From an uncultured Faecalibacterium sp. (GTDB lineage Bacteria; Bacillota; Clostridia; Oscillospirales; Ruminococcaceae): DNA of 38,002 nucleotides. Positions 15,028-24,100 of the stretch are shown here, piece after piece; the first letter of the stretch is position 1; each line of letters opens with the position of its first letter. The notes under the pieces are model-generated. The model saw only the letters and a list, made by a program, of their open reading frames with translations, made no database searches and was not told where the DNA came from. The stretch is from contig CAKSXW010000014.1 of assembly GCA_934518555.1 (NCBI GenBank), positions 1 through 38,002 on the forward strand, read 5' to 3'. A program made the position numbers and the translations under genes.

Positions 15028-15263
15028 ATCCCCCTTTCGTCATCGCTGCGCGATGCCACCTTCCCCAAGGGGACGGCTTTTGGCGGTAGCGTAAAACTTT
15101 GCGACATAGCTCAAAGGCGTCCCCTTGAGGACCGACTTCCCTCGGCCGGGACAGATTCTCCCCGCTCCGGGGAGAAATGTCACCGCAGGTGACAAAGAGA
15201 GGAACAGATGTCGCACAGCGACAAAAGGGGGAATCTGCCGAGCGAATGCGAGGCTGAGGGGGT
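15028..15263. repeat. MITE-like intergenic repeat, copy 3 (double unit)
   Basis: A 236-base relative with two parts. The first (CATCGCTGCGCGATG, CCTTCCCCAAGGGGACG) resembles copy 2. The second (CTCCCCGCTCCGGGGAG, GTCACCGCAGGTGAC, GTCGCACAGCGAC) resembles copies 4 and 6. The right end is GAGGCTGAGGGGGT. It occupies most of the galM-galE gap; nothing else is seen there besides the galE promoter. Confidence 0.65.
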
Positions 15264-15265
15264 AG

Positions 15266-15306
15266 CCACGCAAAAAACGCCTGCCGAAGCAGACGTTTTT
15301 GCGTGG
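15266..15306 (-). terminator. Terminator of galM
   Basis: CCACGCAAAAAACG at 15266-15279 pairs with CGTTTTTGCGTGG at 15294-15306. It follows galM by 13 bases and abuts repeat copy 3. Confidence 0.75.
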
Positions 15307-15318
15307 TATATCCTTTTA

Positions 15319-16392
15319 TTACAGCTTGCCGCACTGTTTGCCGGTAAAGAACCGCAGGGTGGTGGTGGCCCGGAACACCTTGCCGGCCCGCAACACCGTG
15401 GAGGGGAACTCCGGGTGAGAGGGGCTGCAGGGGTAGTGCTGGGTCTCCAGGGCAAAACCGCCGTAACGCTCCATGGGCTTGCCTCCCTTGCCGGGGCTGG
15501 GGCAGTTCTGGAGGAAGTTGGCCGTATACAGCTGGATGCCCGGCTGGGTGGTGTACAGCTTCATGCTGATGCCGGTCTTATCGCTGGTGGCCCAGGCACA
15601 GATGCTCTGGCTGGAGCCCCGGGCACGGTCCACCACAAAGCAGTGGTCGTAGCCGCCGCCTACCATGGTGGTCTGGGCAAAGCCGGTGTCCAGGTCCTTG
15701 CCCAGGAGCTTGCCGGAGGTAAAATCCATGGGGGTGCCTGCCACCGGCAGAATGGCTCCCGTGGGGCAGCACTGGTTGTTGCTTTCCAGGTACTTAGAGG
15801 CGTAGAGACGCAGTTTCTGGCCCAGCACGTCGCCGCCGCCGTCCAGGTTGAAGTAGCTGTGGTTGGTCAGGTTCACCAGGGTATCGGCGTCGGAGGATAC
15901 CCGGTAATCCATCCGGAAGGCGTTATCCTCCGTCAGGGTGTACCGCACAGCGATCTTCAAATTGCCGGGGAAGCCGTCCTCTCCGTCGGGGCTCTCGGCC
16001 TCCATCAGCAGGGTGTCCCCAAAGGACTTGACCCGGTACAGCTTGCGGCTGAAGCAGCCATGGAGGTGGTTGGGGCCGTTGTTGGCCTCCAGCTGATAGG
16101 TCTTGCCCCCCACGGTAAACACCGCATTCTCGATGCGGTTGGCATAGCGGCCCACAAAGGCACCGCAGCAGGTGCTGCCGGAGGAGTTGAAGTCCGCCTC
16201 GTAGTCTGCCATGGTGTCGTGGCCCACCACCACGTCCACCGGGCCGTTTTTGGCCGGTACGATGATGTTTTTGATCACGCAGCCGTAGTCCAGCACGCTG
16301 ACGGTCAACCCACCGGGGTTGGACAGGATATATTCGGTAACATTCGCGCCCTCTTTGGTCACACCGAAGGGCTTGGATCGGATCTGTGCCAT
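15319..16392 (-). CDS. galM: Aldose 1-epimerase (mutarotase)
   Basis: A 357-residue galactose mutarotase of the beta-sandwich GalM family. Visible family segments are CGAFVGRYANRIENAVF, NGPNHLHGC (substrate histidine), LVNLTNHSYFNL (catalytic histidine) and the late GGFALETQHYPCSPSHPEFPS, which carries the catalytic glutamate. It interconverts alpha and beta anomers of galactose or glucose for sugar kinases. GGAGG lies 8 bases before the ATG. It is next to galE on the same strand but separated by a terminator, so it is a separate transcript. Confidence 0.95.
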   Translation of the reverse strand: MAQIRSKPFGVTKEGANVTEYILSNPGGLTVSVLDYGCVIKNIIVPAKNGPVDVVVGHDTMADYEADFNSSGSTCCGAFVGRYANRIENAVFTVGGKTYQLEANNGPNHLHGCFSRKLYRVKSFGDTLLMEAESPDGEDGFPGNLKIAVRYTLTEDNAFRMDYRVSSDADTLVNLTNHSYFNLDGGGDVLGQKLRLYASKYLESNNQCCPTGAILPVAGTPMDFTSGKLLGKDLDTGFAQTTMVGGGYDHCFVVDRARGSSQSICAWATSDKTGISMKLYTTQPGIQLYTANFLQNCPSPGKGGKPMERYGGFALETQHYPCSPSHPEFPSTVLRAGKVFRATTTLRFFTGKQCGKL

Positions 16393-16470
16393 TGGGCATC
16401 GCCTCCTAAGGTTTATTCTGGGAACCGTGGAACAGGGCAGACTTGCCCCTGTCTTTCTACTGTATTTATC

Positions 16471-16479
16471 ATTATATCA
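16471..16479 (-). promoter_or_regulatory. Extended -10 promoter of galM
   Basis: Minus strand TGATATAAT is an extended -10 about 78 bases before the ATG. The expected -35 position reads AACACA, which is weak. Confidence 0.5.
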
Positions 16480-16632
16480 CAGTTTTGGGTGTTTGTGTTG
16501 GCATCTTTTTAGAATTTGCATCCAATTTTTCGGACGATTTTTTGTAGAATATAGAGGGGCCTTGGCCCCCAGGGCCCTGGGCCGGACGGCACAACTGCAC
16601 AATACCAGGGGTGTTTTTTCGTATATACACAC

Positions 16633-16669
16633 AAAAAGGCACCTGCAGCAACCTGGCTGCAGATGCCTT
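16633..16669 (-). terminator. Terminator of the murQ-murP-PHP operon
   Basis: AAGGCACCTGCAGC (16636-16649) pairs with GCTGCAGATGCCTT (16656-16669), followed on the minus strand by TTTTTGTGTG. It follows the PHP stop by 17 bases. Confidence 0.85.
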
Positions 16670-16686
16670 GGGGTCATGCAGAAACT

Positions 16687-17583
16687 TCAGGGCAGGGCCC
16701 GGTCCAGCACCTGCCGGGGCCAATGGTCCAAAAAGGTCTCCGGCACCGTAAGGCCCCCTTCGTTGCCCAGGCGGACCTCCGGTTTGCGGCTGCCGTGGTA
16801 GTCGCTGCCGCCGCTGGGCAGCAGGCCATGCCGGGCGCAGAACTGCTCCAGCCGCCGGGCCTGCTCCGGGGTAAAGACCGAGTGCCGGCATTCGATGCCG
16901 TCCAGCCCCGTCTCCTGCTGCAGGCCGCCCAGCCGCTGATAGATGGCCTCCCCGTGGGCATAGAGGAACAGGTGGGCCAGAAACGCCAGGCCGTCGGCGG
17001 CGTGGATCATTTCCACCGCCTGGGCCACCGTGGGGTACAGGGAGCTTTCGTCCACATACAGGGGGCTTTCCGGGTTGTAGATCTCCCCCCGGGTAAAGCC
17101 CCGGGAGCTCTGCCAGCCCTGTTCCGACACAAAGAGCCGCCGATTTTCCGGGTATTGCTTCAGCTGGGCCAGCACCGCCTTGCGGCAGGACTCCCGGTCC
17201 GGGTCAAAGACCACAGCCTCTGGGTCCAGCCGGGCCCCGGCCTTTTGCAGGGCCGTCTTGACCAGCTGGAACTCCTGCAGCTGCTTTTCCCGAAAGCCCA
17301 GCACATGGGCTGCCAGCTGGCTGCTCATCTGAGGCAGGCGGAAACCATAGCCCAGCACCTCCACGATCTCGCCCTCCAGCATACAGGTGATCTCCACCCC
17401 GGGCAGGATGCGGCCCTGGAACTGCTGCCGCCAGCTGGCCATGGCCCTATCCCCATAGGCCCCCACAGAGTTGTGGTCGGTGATGGAAAGGGTGGTGAGG
17501 CCCAGCGCCTGGGCCTGGGCCAGCAGCTGCTCCACCGAGGAACTGCCGTCAGAGTATACAGTATGGGTATGCAGATCGATCAT
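16687..17583 (-). CDS. PHP-domain metal-dependent phosphoesterase
   Basis: A 298-residue PHP protein with the metal-site motifs in order: HTHTVYSDG (residues 4-12), SITDHNS, LPGVEI, LAHLFLY and GGSDYHG near residue 258. It resembles the YciV/RNase AM family, which hydrolyses nucleoside 3',5'-bisphosphates or 5' RNA ends. It is the last gene of the murQ-murP operon, 13 bases after the transporter gene, so its substrate may instead relate to amino-sugar or muropeptide metabolism. The sequence does not decide this. Confidence 0.85.
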   Translation of the reverse strand: MIDLHTHTVYSDGSSSVEQLLAQAQALGLTTLSITDHNSVGAYGDRAMASWRQQFQGRILPGVEITCMLEGEIVEVLGYGFRLPQMSSQLAAHVLGFREKQLQEFQLVKTALQKAGARLDPEAVVFDPDRESCRKAVLAQLKQYPENRRLFVSEQGWQSSRGFTRGEIYNPESPLYVDESSLYPTVAQAVEMIHAADGLAFLAHLFLYAHGEAIYQRLGGLQQETGLDGIECRHSVFTPEQARRLEQFCARHGLLPSGGSDYHGSRKPEVRLGNEGGLTVPETFLDHWPRQVLDRALP

Positions 17584-17596
17584 AGTAAGGCCTCTT

Positions 17597-19027
17597 TTAT
17601 GCCCGGGCCACGTCCTCCTCAGGGATCATGAACCAGGTGATGACGGCACCTGCCACATAGGCAATGAGGATGCCGATGACGTAGTTCAACATACATTCCG
17701 GCAGCATGATGGTAGTGCCCAGAATGCCGGAGGGGCTGTTGGCCGAGGCCATAACGTGGTTGATCATGACCCAGGCACCGCCAAAACCGGCACCCAGACC
17801 TGCACTGATAAAGGGTTTGCCCATAGGCAGGGTAACGCCGTAGATCAGGGGCTCGCCAATGCCCAGGATGCCTGCAGGCAGGGCACCGGCAATGATGGAC
17901 TGCATCCGGGTGTTGCCCACCTTTTTGGCTTTGATCCACAGGGCGATGGCTGCGCCAACCTGACCAGCACCGGCCATTGCCACAGCAGGGAACAGGGTGG
18001 TGCCGCCCAGCTTTTCGATCTGCAAGGCGTAGATGGGCACCAGACCACGGTGCAGGCCCATCAGCACCAGGGGCAGGAACAGGGCCGCCAGTACATAACC
18101 GGTGATGGCACTGACCACGATGTTATCCGAATAGATAAACAGGCTCAGGAAGTTGGAGATGAGGGTGGACACCCAGCCGGTGATGGGCATGATCACCAGT
18201 ACGAACAGGGGCATGGTGATCAGCATGGTCACCAAGGGGGTAAAGGAGATGTCCAGCACCGAGGGCATATGGTCGTGGACCCACCCCTCGATCTTGGAAA
18301 GGACCCACACGCCCAGCACCACGCCGATGATGCCGCCGGCACCGGTGGACAGCACCGAGTCGTTTACCACGTCGGCGTTGAACCAGCCCATAGCCTCCGA
18401 GATCTTATTGATGACAGCGTTGAGGGATGCGGCACCGATCATGCCGCCCAGCATCTCGTTGACGCCAAACTGCTTGGCTGCCCGGACGCCGGTAAAGATG
18501 GCCAGGTAGGACAAAAAGGCGTTGCCGATCAGCACCAGCAGGTTGCAGATCACCAGCACCGCTGCGGTCTTGGGCAGGGTGCCGTTGGCCATCAGGATCT
18601 TGACGATCTTGCCCAGGCCGTTGCAGATGCCGGAGGCAATAAAGGCCGGGATCATAGGGGTGAAGATATCAGCGATGATGCGGATATTCTTCATGGCCTT
18701 GCCGTTTTTCTGCTGGCCCTTTACGGCTTCTTTGTTCTTCTGCCATTCCTGGCTGACTGCCGAGGAGCTGACCGCCGGCACCCCCAGCTGGGTGCAGGCC
18801 GTCATCACGTCCCGGACCTTGCCGGGGCCCAGCACCACCTGGATGTAGTGGTCCTCGTTTGCCATGACCCCCAGAACATCCTGGGTGTTTTTCAGGGCTT
18901 CTACATCCACCTTAGCTGCATCCTTGATGTTCACACGCAGGCGGGTCATACAGTTTTCCGCACTGATGATGTTCTCCAGGCCGCCCAAAAGCGAAACGAT
19001 CCTGGTCGCAAGCTCTTTGTTCGTCAT
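17597..19027 (-). CDS. murP: PTS transporter EIIBC, probably N-acetylmuramic acid specific
   Basis: A 476-residue fused EIIB-EIIC permease of the glucose/sucrose superfamily. The EIIB domain (1-90) has the phosphorylated cysteine C26 in ENCMTRLRV. The EIIC domain has about ten membrane helices and the family signature GILGIGEPLIYGVTLP. There is no EIIA domain, so a Crr-type EIIA must act in trans, as for E. coli MurP. Specificity for N-acetylmuramate is inferred from the upstream murQ and the divergent MurR-type regulator. It would deliver MurNAc-6-phosphate to MurQ. Confidence 0.85.
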   Translation of the reverse strand: MTNKELATRIVSLLGGLENIISAENCMTRLRVNIKDAAKVDVEALKNTQDVLGVMANEDHYIQVVLGPGKVRDVMTACTQLGVPAVSSSAVSQEWQKNKEAVKGQQKNGKAMKNIRIIADIFTPMIPAFIASGICNGLGKIVKILMANGTLPKTAAVLVICNLLVLIGNAFLSYLAIFTGVRAAKQFGVNEMLGGMIGAASLNAVINKISEAMGWFNADVVNDSVLSTGAGGIIGVVLGVWVLSKIEGWVHDHMPSVLDISFTPLVTMLITMPLFVLVIMPITGWVSTLISNFLSLFIYSDNIVVSAITGYVLAALFLPLVLMGLHRGLVPIYALQIEKLGGTTLFPAVAMAGAGQVGAAIALWIKAKKVGNTRMQSIIAGALPAGILGIGEPLIYGVTLPMGKPFISAGLGAGFGGAWVMINHVMASANSPSGILGTTIMLPECMLNYVIGILIAYVAGAVITWFMIPEEDVARA

Positions 19028-19094
19028 AACAAGTGCCTCCTTTTTCTATGATTCCTGCAGCGCATCCGGCTGCAGCACATCCGTATTTTAGGCC

Positions 19095-19994
19095 TTAGAG
19101 CTGGATGGCCTGCCGCACCTGGCCATGGGCCTGTTCCAGCCGCTGTTCTGCCTGGGCAGCACTGCAGCCTGCCAACAGCATGGTAATGGCTGTTTTTGCG
19201 CTGCCGCCGGCCTCCTCAATGGCCTGCCGGGCCTGGGTGCGCTCCACTCCGGTGGCCTCCATGACGATATTTTCTGCCCGGGTGTGGAGCTTTTCGTTGG
19301 TCTGCATCACGTCCACCATCAGGTTCTGGTAGGCTTTGCCGATCCGCACCATGGAGGCCGTGGAGATCATGTTCAGGATCAGTTTTTGGGCGGTACCGGA
19401 TTTCAGCCGGGTGGACCCGGTAAGCACCTCCGGCCCACAGTCCACCTCCACCGCCAGGTCTGCGGCCCGGCCCACAGCACTGCCGGGGTTGCAGGCAATG
19501 GCAGCGGTGTGGCAGCCCAGGCTCCGGGCGTATTCCAGGCCCCCCAGCACATAGGGGGTTCGGCCGGAGGCGGCAATGCCCACTACAAAGTCCTTGGCCG
19601 TGAGCCCGTGCTCCTCCAGGTCCTTTTTGCCCAGCTCCCGGCTGTCCTCTGCGCCTTCCACTGCCACGATAAAGGCTTTTTCGCCACCGGCGATCAGGCC
19701 CACCACCATGCCCTGGGGCACCCCGAAGGTGGGGGGACACTCGGCGGCATCCAGCACCCCCAGGCGTCCGGAGGTGCCTGCTCCCATGTAGATCAAGCGT
19801 CCTCCCTGTTCAAAGGCCTCCACAGCCCAAGCAGCGGCCTGGGCGATCTGGGGCAGGCATTTTGCAATGGCCAGAGGGACCCGTGCATCCTCCTCGTTCA
19901 TCACCGTTACGATCTCCAGCTCCGACATCCGGTCCAGCTGCATGGTGCGAGGGTTCCGTGTCTCGGTGGTCATGCCCATCAGGTCCACTTCCAT
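19095..19994 (-). CDS. murQ: N-acetylmuramic acid 6-phosphate etherase
   Basis: A 299-residue SIS-domain lyase. It cleaves the lactyl ether of MurNAc-6-phosphate, giving GlcNAc-6-phosphate and D-lactate in cell-wall recycling. Signature segments are [23 protein letters not shown] (catalytic Glu at 85) and AVEGAEDS, then [15 protein letters not shown] and [20 protein letters not shown]-terminal UBA-like helical part ([11 protein letters not shown]) closes it. The ATG at 19994 has GGAGGT 7 bases ahead; the ATG at 20009 lies too close to a GGAAGG. Length is normal for the family. It is first in the murQ-murP-PHP operon. Confidence 0.96.
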   Translation of the reverse strand: MEVDLMGMTTETRNPRTMQLDRMSELEIVTVMNEEDARVPLAIAKCLPQIAQAAAWAVEAFEQGGRLIYMGAGTSGRLGVLDAAECPPTFGVPQGMVVGLIAGGEKAFIVAVEGAEDSRELGKKDLEEHGLTAKDFVVGIAASGRTPYVLGGLEYARSLGCHTAAIACNPGSAVGRAADLAVEVDCGPEVLTGSTRLKSGTAQKLILNMISTASMVRIGKAYQNLMVDVMQTNEKLHTRAENIVMEATGVERTQARQAIEEAGGSAKTAITMLLAGCSAAQAEQRLEQAHGQVRQAIQL

Positions 19995-20073
19995 ATTCAG
20001 CACCTCCATCCTTCCCTGGTCCCACGGCCGCTGTGCCGGGGACCTGTAGCGGAAAATGTTGCTTTGTGGCTCC

Positions 20074-20102
20074 ACTATAAACTTTTTCAAACAAAATGTC
20101 CA
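20074..20102 (-). promoter_or_regulatory. Promoter of the murQ operon
   Basis: Minus strand TGGACA (20097-20102), a 17-base spacer and TATAGT (20074-20079). The MurR-type palindrome lies 4 bases upstream of the -35. Confidence 0.65.
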
Positions 20103-20106
20103 CATT

Positions 20107-20126
20107 TTGTACAATTTGTGGTACAA
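20107..20126. promoter_or_regulatory. Candidate MurR/RpiR operator
   Basis: TTGTAC (20107-20112) and GTACAA (20121-20126) are perfect inverted arms with an 8-base spacer, in the gap between the divergent murQ and murR-like genes. The right arm overlaps TACAAT (20122-20127), a likely -10 for the regulator with TCCACA 17 bases upstream, so one site could control both promoters. Confidence 0.6.
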
Positions 20127-20225
20127 TGTTTCATATTGGAGGTTCTTTTTGGTTTTTTTACCCGATCCAGCGGAATTTTTAGATGATATCTACAAAAGTA
20201 GCGTCAGTTTCAGGAGGTATTTCGG

Positions 20226-21077
20226 ATGCAGAATGTATTGTTGCGGCTGCGAGAGGTGGCCCCTTCCCTCAGCAGCACCGAGCGGCAGATCGCCGAGTAT
20301 ATCCTTTCGGACCCGGAGGCCACCACCCTGCTGACCATCCGGGCCCTGGCCCAGCGGACCTTTTCTTCCCCCTCCAGCGTGGTGCGGGTGTGCCGGGCCA
20401 TTGGGTTTGGGGGCTACAAGGAGCTGCGCCACGCTTTGACCCTGGAGCTGGCCACCCTGGGGGAGAACGGCAGCCACCGGGAACAGGACATCACCCCCCA
20501 GGACGGCCTGCGGGAGATAGTGGACAAGGTGACCCAAAAGAACATCCAGTGCCTCCGGGACACCCAGCAGCTGCTGTTGCTGGAGGAGCTGGAACAGTGC
20601 GTGGACCTGGTGGACCGGGCCCGGACGGTACTGCTGTTCGGCATGGGGTCCTCCCTATGCGTGGCCAAGGACACCTACCTGAAGTTTTTGCGGCTGGACA
20701 AGCCCTGCATCGTCAACGAAGACTGGCACTCTCAGCAGCTGCAGGCCCGCAACGGCACCCCGGAGGATGTGGGCATCGTGTTCTCCTACTCAGGCCAGAC
20801 CGCAGAGATGATCCAGTGCATCCGGGAAATGAAGGCCGGAGGCGTTCCGGTCATCGCCGTGACCCGGTACTACCCCAGCGAAGTAGCCCGGCTGGCAGAC
20901 CATGTACTGTATGTGGCCGCCAACGAGTCCTTGTTCCGCAACGGTGCCATGTCCTCCCGGCTTTCCCAGCTGAACGTTATGGACATCCTTTACACCGCCT
21001 ATGCTAGCCGTCACCGGGAGGAGACCCTGCGCCGCCTTACCAAGACCCACATTACCAAGGACAGCCAGGAGCCCTGA
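20226..21077 (+). CDS. MurR/RpiR-family transcriptional regulator
   Basis: A 283-residue regulator. The N-terminal RpiR helix-turn-helix spans about residues 1-77 (LSSTERQIAEYILSDPEA, RALAQRTFSSPSSVVRVCRAIGF), and the C-terminal SIS sugar-phosphate-binding domain about 120-250 (TVLLFGMGSSLCVAKD, GIVFSYSGQTAEMIQ). The expected ligand is MurNAc-6-phosphate, given the divergent murQ-murP operon. AGGAGG lies 9 bases before the ATG. A palindrome between the two genes is the probable binding site. Confidence 0.92.
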   Translation: MQNVLLRLREVAPSLSSTERQIAEYILSDPEATTLLTIRALAQRTFSSPSSVVRVCRAIGFGGYKELRHALTLELATLGENGSHREQDITPQDGLREIVDKVTQKNIQCLRDTQQLLLLEELEQCVDLVDRARTVLLFGMGSSLCVAKDTYLKFLRLDKPCIVNEDWHSQQLQARNGTPEDVGIVFSYSGQTAEMIQCIREMKAGGVPVIAVTRYYPSEVARLADHVLYVAANESLFRNGAMSSRLSQLNVMDILYTAYASRHREETLRRLTKTHITKDSQEP

Positions 21078-21090
21078 CGCCCCAAAACGC

Positions 21091-21131
21091 AAAAAGGCAC
21101 CCCCTCCGCCGGGAGGGAGTGCCTTTTCTTT
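21091..21131. terminator. Terminator between murR-like and RND genes
   Basis: AAAAGGCACCCCCTCC pairs with GGAGGGAGTGCCTTTT around a GCCG loop and is followed by CTTTT. It lies between convergent genes and can serve both. Confidence 0.85.
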
Positions 21132-21147
21132 TGCCAGGGGCCGGGGC

Positions 21148-24100
21148 TTACAGCTCCGGCAGGGTGCGGTTTTGGGCTGCCAGGTACTCGGCGGCATCGT
21201 CAGGGATGTCGTCCAGGTCCTCATCGCTGCCCACATCCACCGACAGGGGCGGCTTTTTGAACAGCATATCGTAGAGGATGGGCACGATATACAGGGTCAT
21301 GAGGGTGGCGTAGCTGAGGCCGCAGATGATGACGATGGCCATGCCGCTCATGAGCTGGCTGGCCATATCACCGCTGAACACCATTTGCAGCATAGCCAGC
21401 ACCGTGGTCAGGGTGGTCATGAGGATGGGGCGCATCCGGGTGCGTCCGGTGACCACCAGGGCATCCCGGCGCTTCATGCCGCCCATCCGCAGCTGGTTGG
21501 CGTAGTCCACAAAGACGATGCCGTTGTTCACCACGGTGCCCATCAGCACGATAAAGCCCATCAGGGAGATCATGGTCAGCTGCTGCCGGGTCACCAGCAG
21601 GCCCATGAGGCCGCCGGTAAAGGCCAGGGGCACCGTGAACAGCACGATGAAGGGGGACAGCAGGCTCTGGAACTGGGCCACCATCACCAGGTACACAAAG
21701 GGCAGGGCCAGGGCCATCCACTGGACCATCTCTCCCACCATAAAGTCCACGCTCTCGGTCTCGCCGCCCATGGAAAAGCTGCAGCCCTCCGGCATCTGAC
21801 CGCTGGCGGCGTACTCCTCCAGGGCCTTTTTCAGCACACGGGACTGCACCGTGGTGTTGTAGCCCTCCAGGGTGTCGGCGGTCACGGTAACGTACTCGGT
21901 CTGGTTCTCGCTGGTGATGGAGTCCGGGGCGGTGCCGGTGTCCCAGCTGGCAATATCCCGGAGGGTGCAGGTGCCGGTGACGGTCTCGCCGTCGGTGGTC
22001 AGCACGCTGGTGTCAAAGACCATGGACATCATGTTCTCTTTGGTCAGAGGGTCCAGGTCGTTGGTGATCTTTACGTCCATGGTGGTGCCGTCCACCGTCA
22101 CCGGGGTCTGGGCCGTGGTGGTGGTGGTGAGCTTGGCGGCGATCTGCTGGTACACCTGGGCCACAGTAAGGCCGTAGGCACGGACCTTGTCCCGGTCCAC
22201 CTTCAGGATGATGGTGGCGTCGCCGTTGCCCAGGCCGTTGGTGGCGTTGGCAAAGCCGGGGGTCTGGTTTACGATGTCCACCACCTGCTCCGATACCTGG
22301 GTCAGGGTGTCCACGTCTGCACCGTAGAGCTTGATGGACAGGCCGCTGGTAAGCTGGCTGGTAAGCTCCCCGGTCATGCCGGAGATCTCCACAGAGCCGG
22401 AGCACTGGTCCACCGTGGCCACCGCTGCCTCCAGGGCCTTCCGGGCCTTTTCGATCTGCCGGGAGGACAGGTCCTCCTTCAGCATCACGTTGATCTGATA
22501 CTTGCCGTAGCTGTTGGCGGCGGCCAGCAGGTCGGTAATGGTGCTGGGCAGGCCCAGCTGGCTGATATCCATGCCTGCCACGCTGCTGTCGATGGTAACG
22601 CCTACTTCCTCCACGTTGTCCACGGCCATGGCAGCCTCCACCACCTTACCGGCTACGGTATAGGACTGCTCCTTGGTAAGGTTCTCGTCAGTGGACAGGG
22701 TGATGACGGCCTCGTTGCTGGTGATGCTGGGCAGCAGCTCCACGCCCATGCTCAGCACCTGCCAGCCGCTGAACACCAGCAGGATCACGGCTGCTGCCAG
22801 GGGCACAGCCCGGCGCTCCAGGCACCATTCCAGGCTGTGGACGTATTTATCTTGGAGCTTTTCAAACCAGGGCAGCTCCTTGGGCTCGGCCTTTTTCAGC
22901 ACCGTAGAGGCCGCAGCCGGCACCACGGTGACAGCCACCAGCAGGGAGGCCATAAGGCAGTAGCCGATGCACAGGGACATGGGCAGCATCAGGCTCCGGA
23001 CGATGCTGGAGGAGAACACCACCGGCAGGAACACGCACACGGAGGTGAGGGTGGAGGCCACCACCGACATGGACACCTGACGGGTGCCCTGAACAGCGGC
23101 CCGGGCCGCCGGGACCCCCCGGCTGCGGAGGCGGTAGATGTTCTCGATGACCACCACCGAGTTATCCACCAGCATACCGATGCCCAGGGACAGGCCTGCC
23201 AGGGTCATGACGTTCATATCCAGGCCGGTAAAGTACATGAGCACCACGGCAAACAGCACCGACAGGGGGATGCTGACGCCTACCACCAGGGTGGGCTTTA
23301 CGTCCTTCAGGAAGATGGCCAGCACGATGATGGCCAAAGCGGCACCCACTGCCATGCTGGTAAGGATGCTCTTGATGATGATGGTGATGTAGTTGCCCTG
23401 GTTGGACAGCACCACCACATGGAGGCCATCGTACTGCTTTTCCAGCTCCCGGAAGGCCTCCAGGCAGTTATCGGAAACATCGCTGGCGCTGGAAGTGGCA
23501 CTTTTGTAGATCTTCAGCACCGCTGCCTGCTCCCCGTTGAGCCGGGTAAAGCTGTCGGCGGCGTTGTCCAGCACCTCCACGTCTGCCACGTCGGAAAGCC
23601 GCACGTCGCCGTAGCCGTCCACATGGAGCAGCAGGGCCCCGGCAATGTCCTGGACGCCGCTGTATTCCTCGCCCACCTTCAGCAGCCAGGACTGGCCGCT
23701 GGCATCCTGCACATAACCGGCAGGCATGGAGAAGTTCTGGGCGTAGATCAGGGTAGACAGGGTGTTGATGTCCAGCTGCTTTTGCACGTCGGCCTGGGCC
23801 AGGGCCTTGGTCCGGGCGTCCTCATACTGCTGCTTGGCAGCCTCCAGCTGGGTCTCGTACTCGTTGAGCTGCTCCCGGGCCTCGATAAACTTCATGTAGG
23901 CGTTGAGCTGCTGCTGGGTAAAATCTCCCAGCATGCCGGAGAAGGTGGTCATGAGCTGGGGCACGTTGTCCATGGCCTTGATGGTATCTTCCAGGGTGCT
24001 GTAGATCACGTTCAGGCTCTGCTGCAGCTGCAGCTCGTCGGCCAGGTCTGCTGCGCCGCTGCCCTCGGTGCCGGTCTCCGTATTCATCCGCTCCTGGAGC

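Noticed and set aside
13763..16512. Long plus-strand frames opposite galE and galM
   Set aside because: Shadow frames of clearly recognised minus-strand enzymes.
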